Shown: in pieces, positions 7,765-15,546 of the stretch
Numbering within the stretch: position 1 is the stretch's first letter
How the letters are laid out: every line of letters starts with the position of its first letter
DNA from: RXOA01 sp964547105
Lineage (GTDB): Bacteria > Bipolaricaulota > Bipolaricaulia > UBA7950 > UBA9294
NCBI GenBank assembly: GCA_964547105.1
Contig: CAZJLO010000027.1
Span: forward strand, 1 to 25,863
Length of the DNA: 25,863 nt
Direction: 5' to 3'
Translations under genes and position numbers: made by a program
Notes under the pieces: model-generated
The model's input: only the letters and a program-made list of their open reading frames with translations
Databases searched by the model: none
Told to the model about the DNA's origin: nothing

Positions 7765-8880
7765 ATGCCCGAACCAGCTTGTTGCATACGGGAATCGAAT
7801 GTGGAGGATGCTTCCCGCATCCGGCGTGCTTCGGGCTCGCCGAGGGCGATCGGGCTGCAGTTGGGCAGAATGATTGGGAAGCGGTTGGAAAGGACGATTG
7901 CAGCCTACATTCACGAAGGGCCTGCACGCTTCGGCGTTGTCAACTGGTCAAAGCTGAGACACGGAGCTCGGCCGTGGCTGGATACCTTGCCGGATCGCTT
8001 TGTCAACGAGATGGAGGGGCTCGCCGAAGGATCCGGCGTCCCGTTGCCGCGAATCGCCGAATGGACGTTTGTCGAGTCGTGCGCCTCATTTGGCTGCAGC
8101 TCGATTCTAATTGAACATCAAGACAAGACCTGGATTGCGCGCAACAACGATCTGTGGGCTCCAGAGCTGTGGGGGTTCGCCACCATCCGCGACATCGAAG
8201 ACAACCATCGGCTGCCCACGCTTCTTTTCGGGATGGAAGGAGAGACTTTCAGCGCCACCGGCGTGAACAAGGAGCGTCTCTGGCTCCATTGCCACTTCCT
8301 TGCCCCCCGCGACCATCCCGCCGCGAACCGACCGACGCAGCTGTTTTTCGTTTGGCTGACGGAGGCCCTGGAAACATGCGCCCGCGTCCGCGATGTGGAG
8401 TATCGACTCAACGCGATCCAGCGGAACGCTGCCATGCTGCTTTTCGCCGTCGACGGCAACACCAACGAGCGAGCCGTGTTCGAATGTGAGTGCGGGAGCC
8501 ACCATCGTCTCCCCGACCCCAATCCATGGATTGCAGGGACCAACCACCGCCGAACGGAGGCGATGCCCGACTTGGGTTCGCAGTCGCGTCTGAACACCCT
8601 GAACAACAAAGCAGCTTCGCTAAACCAACAGGAGGGGTCGGTTACCGAACAGCTTATCGGCCTTCTTGCAGATCCCGGTGTGGAGCAACAAGCCAGTGGA
8701 TACGGAACCGTCTATGCCGTGGTTGCGTGCCCCGAATCGGGCGAACTGCACTATACGTTTGGCGGATTCCCGGCGGCAAGCCGGGGGCGATGGCAGAAGC
8801 TCGCCTGGCCATGGGAGTCCTCTCGTTCGTCGCTCGCCGAACGAGGAAGAGTCCAGGCCCCACTATCCGGTGTAGGATAG
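7765..8880 (+). CDS. C45-type Ntn hydrolase (acyl-CoA:6-aminopenicillanate acyltransferase-like)
   Basis: A 371-residue protein resembling the AAT/peptidase C45 branch of N-terminal nucleophile hydrolases, enzymes that cut or exchange amide bonds. The region before the nucleophile contains GLQLGRMIGKRLE (30-42) and a helix ending in MEGLAEGSGVPLPRIAEWT, typical of the propeptide-like subdomain. FGCSSILIE (109-117) provides the predicted nucleophile Cys111, exposed by autocleavage before it in the family. IARNNDLW (124-131) provides the conserved Asn of the oxyanion pocket. The ATG at 7765 has GGAGG six bases upstream. There is no signal peptide, so a cytoplasmic site is likely. It is divergent from the TetR gene and followed after 63 bp by mtfA-like. 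The substrate is unknown. Confidence 0.75.
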   Translation: MPEPACCIRESNVEDASRIRRASGSPRAIGLQLGRMIGKRLERTIAAYIHEGPARFGVVNWSKLRHGARPWLDTLPDRFVNEMEGLAEGSGVPLPRIAEWTFVESCASFGCSSILIEHQDKTWIARNNDLWAPELWGFATIRDIEDNHRLPTLLFGMEGETFSATGVNKERLWLHCHFLAPRDHPAANRPTQLFFVWLTEALETCARVRDVEYRLNAIQRNAAMLLFAVDGNTNERAVFECECGSHHRLPDPNPWIAGTNHRRTEAMPDLGSQSRLNTLNNKAASLNQQEGSVTEQLIGLLADPGVEQQASGYGTVYAVVACPESGELHYTFGGFPAASRGRWQKLAWPWESSRSSLAERGRVQAPLSGVG

Positions 8881-8943
8881 CATTGTCGGCGAGCAAGGCG
8901 ATCGGGCAATCCGTCTCGCCCGAACCGAGAAGAGGGAGCAACT

Positions 8944-9696
8944 GTGTGGGGAACCAAGGGGCGAAGAAATCGACTACGTGACCGACCCACCGATCCATCA
9001 TGGCGAAAGTCGTTGACGCGGATCCCCTTGTACCGGCGGCTTCCGCCGCATGATCAAAGGGAAGTGGAAGCCCATAGCCGAGTTCTGCTTGCCGAGAAGA
9101 CATTTGAAGCCGCGGCGGGATTCGAGATTCACGACCCGATGCCGCTGTTGGTCGCCGCGCAAGCCTCGACCCTGCTGCTCCACAGGCAGAGCGCGTACTT
9201 TCCGAAGCTTGAGTCGATCATCCTCTACCCCGCCAACTTCTTCGTCTCCACCGCGCACGTCGATCCGGCAGGGTTTGTCACCGAAGCCGCCGAGCTCCGC
9301 AGCGGCGAATCGTGGATCCACGGCGCCATCGTGCTGTCATGGGATGAAGTCGAGATAGGGTTGGATCCTGGAAGCCGGAGAAACGTCGTTCTCCACGAGT
9401 TCGTGCATCAACTCGACGCACAGACCGGAGAAATGGACGGAACACCGCCGCTTGCTTCGGCTGCGGCCCGCGACGAGTGGGCAATGGCGATGCGTGATGC
9501 CCGGCGCACCGTCGAGCGGAACACCTATGCTGCTCATCGCGGGCCCATCGATCGCTACGGATTAAAGAGTCCGGCGGAGATGTTCGCCGTGGCCACCGAG
9601 GCGTTTTTCCTTGATCCCCACTCGGTGAGGCAGAGCGTTCCAACGTTGTATCGGGCTCTCGCTCGTTACTACCAGCAGGATCCGGTCAGCTGGTAG
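8944..9696 (+). CDS. mtfA: MtfA-type zinc metallopeptidase (M90)
   Basis: A 250-residue member of the MtfA family. In Escherichia coli MtfA is a zinc peptidase that binds the Mlc repressor and links to glucose phosphotransferase control. The zinc motif HEFVHQLD is at residues 151-158, followed by a DG segment and SPAEMFAVATEAFF (209-222), which supplies the third, glutamate-type ligand and matches the family. IHGAIVLSWDEVEIG precedes the HExxH as expected. The GTG at 8944 is preceded by GAGGGAG. The gene probably shares a transcript with the C45-type hydrolase upstream. Without mlc or PTS genes in view, the E. coli role should not be assumed. Likely cytoplasmic. Confidence 0.9.
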   Translation: MWGTKGRRNRLRDRPTDPSWRKSLTRIPLYRRLPPHDQREVEAHSRVLLAEKTFEAAAGFEIHDPMPLLVAAQASTLLLHRQSAYFPKLESIILYPANFFVSTAHVDPAGFVTEAAELRSGESWIHGAIVLSWDEVEIGLDPGSRRNVVLHEFVHQLDAQTGEMDGTPPLASAAARDEWAMAMRDARRTVERNTYAAHRGPIDRYGLKSPAEMFAVATEAFFLDPHSVRQSVPTLYRALARYYQQDPVSW

Positions 9697-9799
9697 CCGA
9701 ACACTCCTGCAGGCGGCCGCGAGCGGGAACGCGGGTACGGCCGGCACCGCCCTTGCACCGGATTCGGATCATGCTCCAACTGCACGCGACAAAGACAGA

Positions 9800-9825
9800 G
9801 CGGAGACACCCTCAAGCGTCTCCGC
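9800..9825 (-). terminator. Convergent hairpin between mtfA and the kinase gene
   Basis: An 8-bp stem GCGGAGAC/GTCTCCGC with a 10-nt loop. Read on the minus strand it is followed by a T-rich stretch (TCTGTCTTTGTC), which fits a terminator for the kinase gene. A second 7-bp stem, AGCCGGC/GCCGGCT, overlaps the kinase stop codon at 9867-9884. Confidence 0.55.
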
Positions 9826-9864
9826 CGTCATCCTCTCTCCGTCGCGCACCGTTACCGAGAAGAG

Positions 9865-10503
9865 TCAGCCGGCCATTGCCGGCTCGCCCGTCCCTAGTTC
9901 GACTCCTCGATCAAGCAGCACGTCACGGATCGCTTCCGCCGTCCACTGCTTGCGTCCGTCGATGATCGTGACATCGGGATTGTCGAGCAACCATTCATCG
10001 TGAAGCCGTTCGAGATCGCGAAGGTACTCGAGCGGAATCGAGTCTTCCTCGCTTCGCCCACGCTCACGGATTCTCTCGTGGCACACTTCCGCTGGCGTGC
10101 GCAGGTACACAATGTGATCCGGGGTGGTACACCAATTGGATTCCAACCAGTCCCACAGTCGGCAATACAGCTGCCATTCGGACTCGGTCATCAATCCGGA
10201 CTGGTAGCAATTCTTAGCGAACACGTAGCGATCACAGTAGATCGATCGTTCGAGAACCACACTGTGGTGATCGGTCATCGCCAGGACTTCGGTCCATGTC
10301 TTCGCCCGCGTCGTAAACGCCGCCAGTTGAAACGTAAACGACCATCGATTGGGATCCGAATAGAACATCTCCAGCAGATTTGATGCGAACTCCTTCTGCC
10401 ACGCACCCACCGGCTCTTCGATGAACGCGAACAGTTCCGATTCGTGGAGCCGGCGACCGACCGTGCTCTTCCCCGCGGCAATGTTCCCTTCGAAGAGGAT
10501 CAT
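9865..10503 (-). CDS. Deoxynucleoside kinase (dNK/dCK-like)
   Basis: A 212-residue kinase that phosphorylates deoxynucleosides for nucleotide salvage. The Walker A loop GNIAAGKST is at residues 6-14. The ERSIYCDRYVFAKN segment carries the ERS (DRS-type) motif and substrate arginine. The LID region RIRERGRSEED is followed by PLEYLRDLERLHDEWL. These blocks resemble the eukaryotic dCK/dGK/TK2 family as much as the known bacterial dAK/dGK enzymes. The exact nucleoside preference cannot be read. The ATG at 10503 begins directly before the first strand ILFEG and has AGGGA upstream. A GTG six codons earlier with GGGGGGAAA before it is an alternative. It converges with mtfA. Confidence 0.92.
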   Translation of the reverse strand: MILFEGNIAAGKSTVGRRLHESELFAFIEEPVGAWQKEFASNLLEMFYSDPNRWSFTFQLAAFTTRAKTWTEVLAMTDHHSVVLERSIYCDRYVFAKNCYQSGLMTESEWQLYCRLWDWLESNWCTTPDHIVYLRTPAEVCHERIRERGRSEEDSIPLEYLRDLERLHDEWLLDNPDVTIIDGRKQWTAEAIRDVLLDRGVELGTGEPAMAG

Positions 10504-10839
10504 GGTTCGCTGTTCCCTCACTTTCCCCCCTTTACACCGAGCAAGCTCAATCTGAGCGATGGCTTTCACCCGCGCTTGCTCCCCTGGCCACAGTGTGGCC
10601 GACCGATCCGAATTCAAACTGGATCCCGGTTTCCCGTATGGGGGGGATCCACCCGGCATCACCACTTTACCACTTCCGCTCCGCCCGCCACAACGCCGCC
10701 CGGAGGTAGCTGAAGGGCGTCAAATCATCTTCAACTAGACTTTCCCTTGATTGTCCTATGTCTTCCCCCGACGAATGTCCCGCCGGACAACGCTCACGGC
10801 ATGCAGGCACGACATACGTCTTGTCGAGGTGAAAGGAAC
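10504..10839. other. Gap between kinase gene and radical SAM gene
   Basis: Both flanking genes are on the minus strand. The stretch contains a run of seven G near 10640-10646 and GC-rich palindromic bits, but no reading frame with protein-like features and no clear promoter or terminator that I can defend. Confidence 0.5.
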
Positions 10840-11745
10840 CTAGAGAAGGGAAAGCTGTTCGCCGTCAACGTGCGCGAGCGGCTCCGGCATCGGGTGCGTT
10901 TTCATCCCGGCCGCGTAACACGCGGATCGGAGTGACTCCATCAGATGGTCGGCATCAGGAACCCGGCACACGTATCTCTCGCCGTACATCCGAACATACC
11001 GCTCTCGAACGCCGGGAAATAGCTGCGACAGGCACGTATAGTAGTAGGCGCGTTGCCGATCGCGAAGCGTCATCCCGGGAAAAGGGAATACCCCGGCGAC
11101 ACCCGCGTCTGCGGCAGCATGTACGAGGCTGAGTAGATCCCGTTCGTTGTCCTCGATAAACGGAAGCACGGGCATCAGCGTAACCCACGTCTCGATACCC
11201 GCCCTCGCCAACGTCTTCAGCGCAGCAACCCTCCGTGACGGGGGCGGCGCGAAGGGTTCAACCATCGCCGCAAGGTCGTCATCGACCGTGGTCAGGGTCA
11301 CGGCAACCACAGCGTGACCGCTGATCCGTTGGATCCTGGCAAGAAGATCCAGGTCCCGCACGACCAAATCGCTCTTGGTGTGGATGTGAGCGCCGAATCC
11401 GTAGCGAGCGATCACCTCCAGACATTGACGGGTCAGCTGGAGGGAACGCTCGATCGGCATATACGGATCGCTCATCGAACCGGTTCCGACCACACCCTTT
11501 CTTCGTTTTCGGGCAAGCTCCTGCTGCAAGAGCGTCACGGCGTTCTTCTTGACCAACACTTCGTCGTCGAACCGGTCGATGCGATAGCACCCACTCCTGG
11601 AGTCGCAGTAGATGCAGCGATGCTGGCATCCACGATAGACATTGATGTTGAAATCGGTGCGGTACCAGGACCTGTCCGCAGAGCGGGGCACGCGGGACAC
11701 AAGTGTCTTCGCCTCGATCTCCCGGACGTGAGCTGAGTGAGCCAT
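10840..11745 (-). CDS. SPL-like radical SAM protein
   Basis: A 301-residue radical SAM protein of the spore-photoproduct-lyase-like (Rv2578c/SplB-related) group. The cluster motif is CQHRCIYC (Cys40, Cys44, Cys47) in the CX3CX2C arrangement, followed by DSRSGCYRID. GTGSMSDPYMPIE and HIHTKSDLVVRDLDLL are the other hallmarks of this group, and VTLTTVDDDLAAMVEP is the next barrel strand. The substrate is unknown for most members. The frame is open much further upstream through the phosphatase gene, but the ATG at 11745 has GGAGG six bases before it and matches the family start (MAHSAHVREI). A run of nine C/G at 11774-11782 lies just upstream. It is the third gene of an aminopeptidase-phosphatase-radical SAM run. 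Confidence 0.9.
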   Translation of the reverse strand: MAHSAHVREIEAKTLVSRVPRSADRSWYRTDFNINVYRGCQHRCIYCDSRSGCYRIDRFDDEVLVKKNAVTLLQQELARKRRKGVVGTGSMSDPYMPIERSLQLTRQCLEVIARYGFGAHIHTKSDLVVRDLDLLARIQRISGHAVVAVTLTTVDDDLAAMVEPFAPPPSRRVAALKTLARAGIETWVTLMPVLPFIEDNERDLLSLVHAAADAGVAGVFPFPGMTLRDRQRAYYYTCLSQLFPGVRERYVRMYGERYVCRVPDADHLMESLRSACYAAGMKTHPMPEPLAHVDGEQLSLL

Positions 11746-11789
11746 CCAGTGCCTCCATCCCCACCCTCGGACGCCCCCCCCCACGTCAC

Positions 11790-12572
11790 CTATACGTCGA
11801 TGAGATCGAGATCCTTTGCCGTCTCCACCAGCCGTCCCGGACGGAGCACGGCCACTTGCCGCTTCCCTCCGCCGTAGGCACAAGATGTAAACAGAGTCAG
11901 GCAGCGATCGTCGTAGAGATAGGTGGGAGCAAGCGGTTGATGCGATCGGACAAGCACCTTCATCCCCAGTTGCTCGCCAACCCGCTCGAAAAACTCGCGG
12001 TCGAGCGATGGCCGAGATCTCGAACGGAATTCCGGGATCTCCTCGTCCCGCCAATCGCCCCAGGTCACCCGGCGCCAGTTCTCATCTCCCGGCTCGATAT
12101 CGGCAACCGCTCCAAGAGAAGGGATCTCCGGAAGCGCTCCGTGCACAGCAAGCACGCCACCGGGATGCCAGGCAGCGAGCGGCAGTCGGAGGAACATGCG
12201 GCCCAAGCGCTTCGCGATCTCTATGGGAAGTCCCAGCCAAAAATCGGCCGGCTGAAACGGCGATAGGCTCCATCCTTCATGATTGCCCATCAGCAATACA
12301 ATGTCATCGGGGTGGGCAAGCTTCTCGGTGAGAAGCATCCGGACGTTCCCAACGGAATCGGGTCCCCGGTCAACGTAATCTCCGAGGAAGACAAGCGAGA
12401 ACCGGCCGGGCGGGAACCGTTCCAAGATCCGCTCCGTCGCATCGGAATCGCCATGGGTATCGCCGATAAACACGATCGGGCTCCCTTCGGGAAGCAGACG
12501 AAGCCGCGATGGCTGCCTCGCGAGAGCTTCGGTGACCTCGTCGATCAACCCAAGGAAGCCCGAATCGATCAT
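11790..12572 (-). CDS. PPP-family metallophosphatase (Ser/Thr phosphatase-like)
   Basis: A 260-residue phosphatase with the complete PPP signature. GDTHGDSDAT (about 37-46), LGDYVDRGPDS (about 66-76) and LLMGNHEGW supply the residues that hold two metal ions, then VHGALPEI, and RSHQPL near the C-terminus. PPP enzymes in bacteria dephosphorylate proteins or dinucleotides such as Ap4A. The sequence here is closer to the protein phosphatase/diadenosine type, but the substrate cannot be decided. The start ATG at 12572 has GGAG seven bases upstream within the last codons of the aminopeptidase gene, and only 2 bp separate the genes, so coupling is likely. Cytoplasmic. Confidence 0.9.
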   Translation of the reverse strand: MIDSGFLGLIDEVTEALARQPSRLRLLPEGSPIVFIGDTHGDSDATERILERFPPGRFSLVFLGDYVDRGPDSVGNVRMLLTEKLAHPDDIVLLMGNHEGWSLSPFQPADFWLGLPIEIAKRLGRMFLRLPLAAWHPGGVLAVHGALPEIPSLGAVADIEPGDENWRRVTWGDWRDEEIPEFRSRSRPSLDREFFERVGEQLGMKVLVRSHQPLAPTYLYDDRCLTLFTSCAYGGGKRQVAVLRPGRLVETAKDLDLIDV

Positions 12573-12574
12573 GC

Positions 12575-13681
12575 TCAGTCTCCGATGAGAAACTCTCCGT
12601 TCTCGTAGATCAGCGAGTCATCGGCGTAGATCTTGCCGTCGGCGGAAAGATCACACACCATGTCCCAGTGAATCGCCGATTCGTTCTTGCTGCCCGTCTC
12701 CGGCATCCCGGCCCCAACCGCCATGTGAAAGCTGCCGTGGATCTTCTCATCAAAGAGCGTGTTGCCGATCGCCCGCTGAACACCCCGGTTGGTCCCGATC
12801 GCGAACTCGCCGACATACCTCGCACCCTCGTCGGCATCGAGCATCTGCAGCAAGAACGCTTCGTCGTTGTCCGCGGTCGCTTTGACGACGCGCCCTTTCT
12901 CGAACCACAGTTCGACGCCCGTCAATCGCCGTCCTTGGTAGGTCGTGGGATACGAAAATTTCACGTGGCCTTCGACACTGTCCTCCACCGGACCGGTAAA
13001 CACTTCGCCGTCGGGCATGTTTCTCTTTCCATCGCAGTTCTCGAACGTCCGCCCTTCGATGCTCATGGTGAGATCGACGTTCGGCGCAATCACGCGGAGC
13101 TTGCTGCACGGATCAAGCGCATCGACGATCCGCTGCTGCCAGGACGAGAACTCGCGCCAGTACCCGATCGGATCTTCGATATTGGGAAGGCACGCTCCGT
13201 ACACGAATTCCTCGAGCTGGTTCCGGCTCATCGCCGCGTCCTGTGCATAGGCGTCGGTGGGGTACATCGCAAGAACCCAGTTGAGGTCGCCGGCAGCCGT
13301 CCGCTCGATCATCGTCTTGAACAACCCCTTGCTTGCCTGCGAACTCAGGCGGAGCTTCTCCGGGACGACGTCGCTCAGCTCCTTGGTGTTGGTCGAACTC
13401 ATGATGGTGATCAGCGCATCGTACTGCTCATACACCAGCTTCAACGGGTCAGGGATGTGAGCCAGCTGTTCATCCGAAGCGTACTCGTATTGCAGGCTAC
13501 TCGTCCCGGGAAGGCTGACTCGCAGGAAGGGATGTCCGCCCGCCTGCAGCACCTTGATCATGCATGCCTTGATCAGCGGCTCCGCGGCTGTTGTCCCGGA
13601 GATCATCACCTTCTGGCCCGGCTTGACCGCCACCGAGTATCCAACCAGAACATCCGCCAGCTTCTCGATACGGGGATCCAT
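12575..13681 (-). CDS. M29 aminopeptidase (AmpS/aminopeptidase T family)
   Basis: A 368-residue metallo-aminopeptidase, the normal length for peptidase M29, which removes N-terminal residues from peptides. N-terminal domain: LADVLVGYSVAVKPGQKVMI. The catalytic half carries NMPDGEVFTGPVEDS (first Glu), VGEFAIGTNRGV (second Glu), DEKIHGSFHMAVG (His, then the Tyr/His region) and HWDMVCD (His and Asp), which together provide the dinuclear metal site. The ATG at 13681 is preceded by AAGGAGGT at about 9 bp. It is the first gene of a tight run with the phosphatase and radical SAM genes, and is divergent from hisS. Confidence 0.95.
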   Translation of the reverse strand: MDPRIEKLADVLVGYSVAVKPGQKVMISGTTAAEPLIKACMIKVLQAGGHPFLRVSLPGTSSLQYEYASDEQLAHIPDPLKLVYEQYDALITIMSSTNTKELSDVVPEKLRLSSQASKGLFKTMIERTAAGDLNWVLAMYPTDAYAQDAAMSRNQLEEFVYGACLPNIEDPIGYWREFSSWQQRIVDALDPCSKLRVIAPNVDLTMSIEGRTFENCDGKRNMPDGEVFTGPVEDSVEGHVKFSYPTTYQGRRLTGVELWFEKGRVVKATADNDEAFLLQMLDADEGARYVGEFAIGTNRGVQRAIGNTLFDEKIHGSFHMAVGAGMPETGSKNESAIHWDMVCDLSADGKIYADDSLIYENGEFLIGD

Positions 13682-14006
13682 CCTCTACCGACCTCCTTGC
13701 TTCCGTTGTACATCAGACCAATCCATCGATCGATTTCACACCATGGGGCAAGCGTAGCTCCGCCCCCCCCCAACCGGCAACCCGGAACGCTCGGCCGTTA
13801 TCGGCTGTGCTCTGAGAGCACATTCCGAACATCCAAGCGAAAGCTCCCTGCCCCCCCACCCGCCAGGACCCGCCTGTTCCCGAAGATCGTCCGCAGGCAT
13901 TCTGCCGAATGCGGTTGCCTGGAGAGCGCTGTCGAACTATATTCTCGCGGATACGACAACTGGATCACAGGAGACTTGCCGTGAAACGGCGGGTGAAGGG
14001 GGAGCG
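13682..14006. other. Divergent regulatory region, aminopeptidase/hisS
   Basis: A 325-bp region holding the hisS promoter, its leader with a mini reading frame, and two C-runs (nine at 13763-13771, seven at 13851-13857). No T-box-like structure or histidine-codon leader could be recognised. The aminopeptidase promoter is not obvious. Confidence 0.55.
13915..13943 (+). promoter_or_regulatory. Sigma-70-type promoter of hisS
   Basis: TTGCCT at 13915-13920, an exact 17-bp spacer and TATATT at 13938-13943. Transcription would start near 13950, leaving about 57 nt of leader that contains a ribosome site and mini-ORF. Confidence 0.65.
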
Positions 14007-14010
14007 ATGA
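13981..14010 (+). CDS. Possible 9-codon leader peptide overlapping hisS
   Basis: AGGAGA (13969-13974) is followed seven bases later by a GTG that opens a 9-codon frame, MKRRVKGER. Its TGA stop overlaps the hisS ATG as ATGA. It is out of frame with hisS, so ribosomes finishing it could re-initiate on hisS. It contains no histidine codon, so a histidine attenuator is not supported. It may equally be a chance frame. Confidence 0.35.
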   Translation: MKRRVKGER

Positions 14011-15488
14011 CAACACTCGAGCCACGCTTGCTGAAGGGGTTCCGGGATTCCCTGCCGGCACTCGCCGCGGCCCGCCAACAGCTGATCGATTCCGTTCGTA
14101 GGGTCTACGAGCGCTACGGCTTCCTTCCTCTGGAAACACCCGCGTTGGAATACGTGGACGTGCTTGGCAAGTACCTGCCGGAAAGCGACACTCCCGAGGG
14201 AGGAATCTTCGCACTACGCGACGCCGATGGGGAATGGGTCGCGTTACGCTACGATCTCACCGCGCCGTTGTCGCGCGTCGCCGCTTCGTATCCCGACCTC
14301 CCGATTCCGTTCCGCCGATACCAGATCGCTCCTGTGTGGCGCAAGGAGAAGCCAGGTCCAGGGCGTTTCTGTGAGTTCTATCAGATGGACTTCGACACGG
14401 TGGGCGTTCCCGGGGTTGTTGCCGATGCCGAGGCATGTTGCTTGATCTCCGATGCCCTCGAAGAGCTGGGCATCAGCCAGGGCGACTACCTGGTTCGCGT
14501 CAGCAGCCGCAAGATTCTCGGAGGGCTCCTCGAAGCGGCCGGTGTCGCCTACGCCGGGCCGGGAGCCGAACTCTCGCCACAGGCGCTGACCGCGCTTCGC
14601 GCCATCGACAAGCTCGATCGCATCGGCCGCGACGGCGTGCTCGCGCTGCTCGGCAAGGGCCGGATGGATGAATCGGGCGATTTCACCGCCGGAGCTGAAC
14701 TCGAACCATCACAGATCGAGACGGTGGACTGCTATCTGCAGCTCCCTCGCAGTTCCCGAACCGAGTTCTGCGAACGTCTCGACGCACTGGTCGTCGGATC
14801 CGAATTGGGGCAGGCCGGGGTGGCGGAGCTGCGTGAGATACACACGTTTCTGACCGCGGCCGGATACGACGAAGACCGCATCGCATTCGACTCAACCATC
14901 GTCCGCGGACTCGGCTACTACACCGGCCCCGTGTACGAGGCAACGCTCACATTTGAGATCCGTGATGAGAAGGGCGAAGCCAAGCAGTTCGGCAGTGTGT
15001 TCGGCGGCGGACGCTACGACAGCCTTGTCCAGCGATTCACCGGGAAGGAGCTTCCGGCGACCGGCGCGTCGATTGGGGTCGATCGCCTGCTTGACGCGCT
15101 TCGCGTGCTCGGCAAGCTCCCCGAGCGTGTCGCCACCGCCCCAGTGCTGGTTACGGTGATGGATGCCGACCACATGGCTGACTATCAGGCAGTGGCGACG
15201 GAGCTCCGACGAGCGGGGATCAACACCGAACTGTATGTCGGGGCAGGCCGATTCGGACGTCAGTTGAAGTATGGTGATCAGACCGGAAAGACGGTTGCCG
15301 TGATCATTGGAGGGGATGAGCGGGACAACAACGAAGTCGCGCTGAAGGACCTCCGCCAGGGGAGGGAGCTCTCCCAAGGAATCGAGGATCGCAAGGAATG
15401 GCTGGCAAGCCAGCCGGCGCAAATCACCGTCGCTCGAGCCGATCTTGTCGGAAAAGTACAGGAGATCCTCGATCGCTACTCCGCATAG
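14007..15488 (+). CDS. hisS: Histidyl-tRNA synthetase, alphaproteobacterial-type motif 2
   Basis: A 493-residue class II synthetase that charges tRNA-His. Motif 2 reads IAPVWRKEKPGPGRFCEFYQ (107-126), followed by MDFDTVG. The usual bacterial form is RPQxGRxRQFxQ; the GPGRF...DTVG form is typical of alphaproteobacterial HisRS. The histidine motif RGLGYYTGPVYEA is at 300-312 and motif 3-like GSVFGGGRYDSLV...GASIGVDRLL follows to about 362. A C-terminal anticodon-binding domain continues from about 376. The length also fits the alphaproteobacterial group (about 490-500, against 420-430 in E. coli). The ATG at 14007 has AAGGGGGAG before it. hutH follows 58 bp downstream. Confidence 0.95.
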   Translation: MTTLEPRLLKGFRDSLPALAAARQQLIDSVRRVYERYGFLPLETPALEYVDVLGKYLPESDTPEGGIFALRDADGEWVALRYDLTAPLSRVAASYPDLPIPFRRYQIAPVWRKEKPGPGRFCEFYQMDFDTVGVPGVVADAEACCLISDALEELGISQGDYLVRVSSRKILGGLLEAAGVAYAGPGAELSPQALTALRAIDKLDRIGRDGVLALLGKGRMDESGDFTAGAELEPSQIETVDCYLQLPRSSRTEFCERLDALVVGSELGQAGVAELREIHTFLTAAGYDEDRIAFDSTIVRGLGYYTGPVYEATLTFEIRDEKGEAKQFGSVFGGGRYDSLVQRFTGKELPATGASIGVDRLLDALRVLGKLPERVATAPVLVTVMDADHMADYQAVATELRRAGINTELYVGAGRFGRQLKYGDQTGKTVAVIIGGDERDNNEVALKDLRQGRELSQGIEDRKEWLASQPAQITVARADLVGKVQEILDRYSA

Positions 15489-15546
15489 ACACAGGAATAT
15501 CCCGGCTCCAAGCCAGGCACGTATGTGAACAAGAACAGGAGATTCG

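Noticed and set aside
11746..12054. Upstream extension of the radical SAM gene
   Set aside because: It would lie within the phosphatase gene and the domain begins only after the ATG at 11745, which has a good ribosome site.
13981..14010. Histidine attenuator upstream of hisS
   Set aside because: The mini-ORF has no histidine codon and no alternative hairpins with a T-run are seen.
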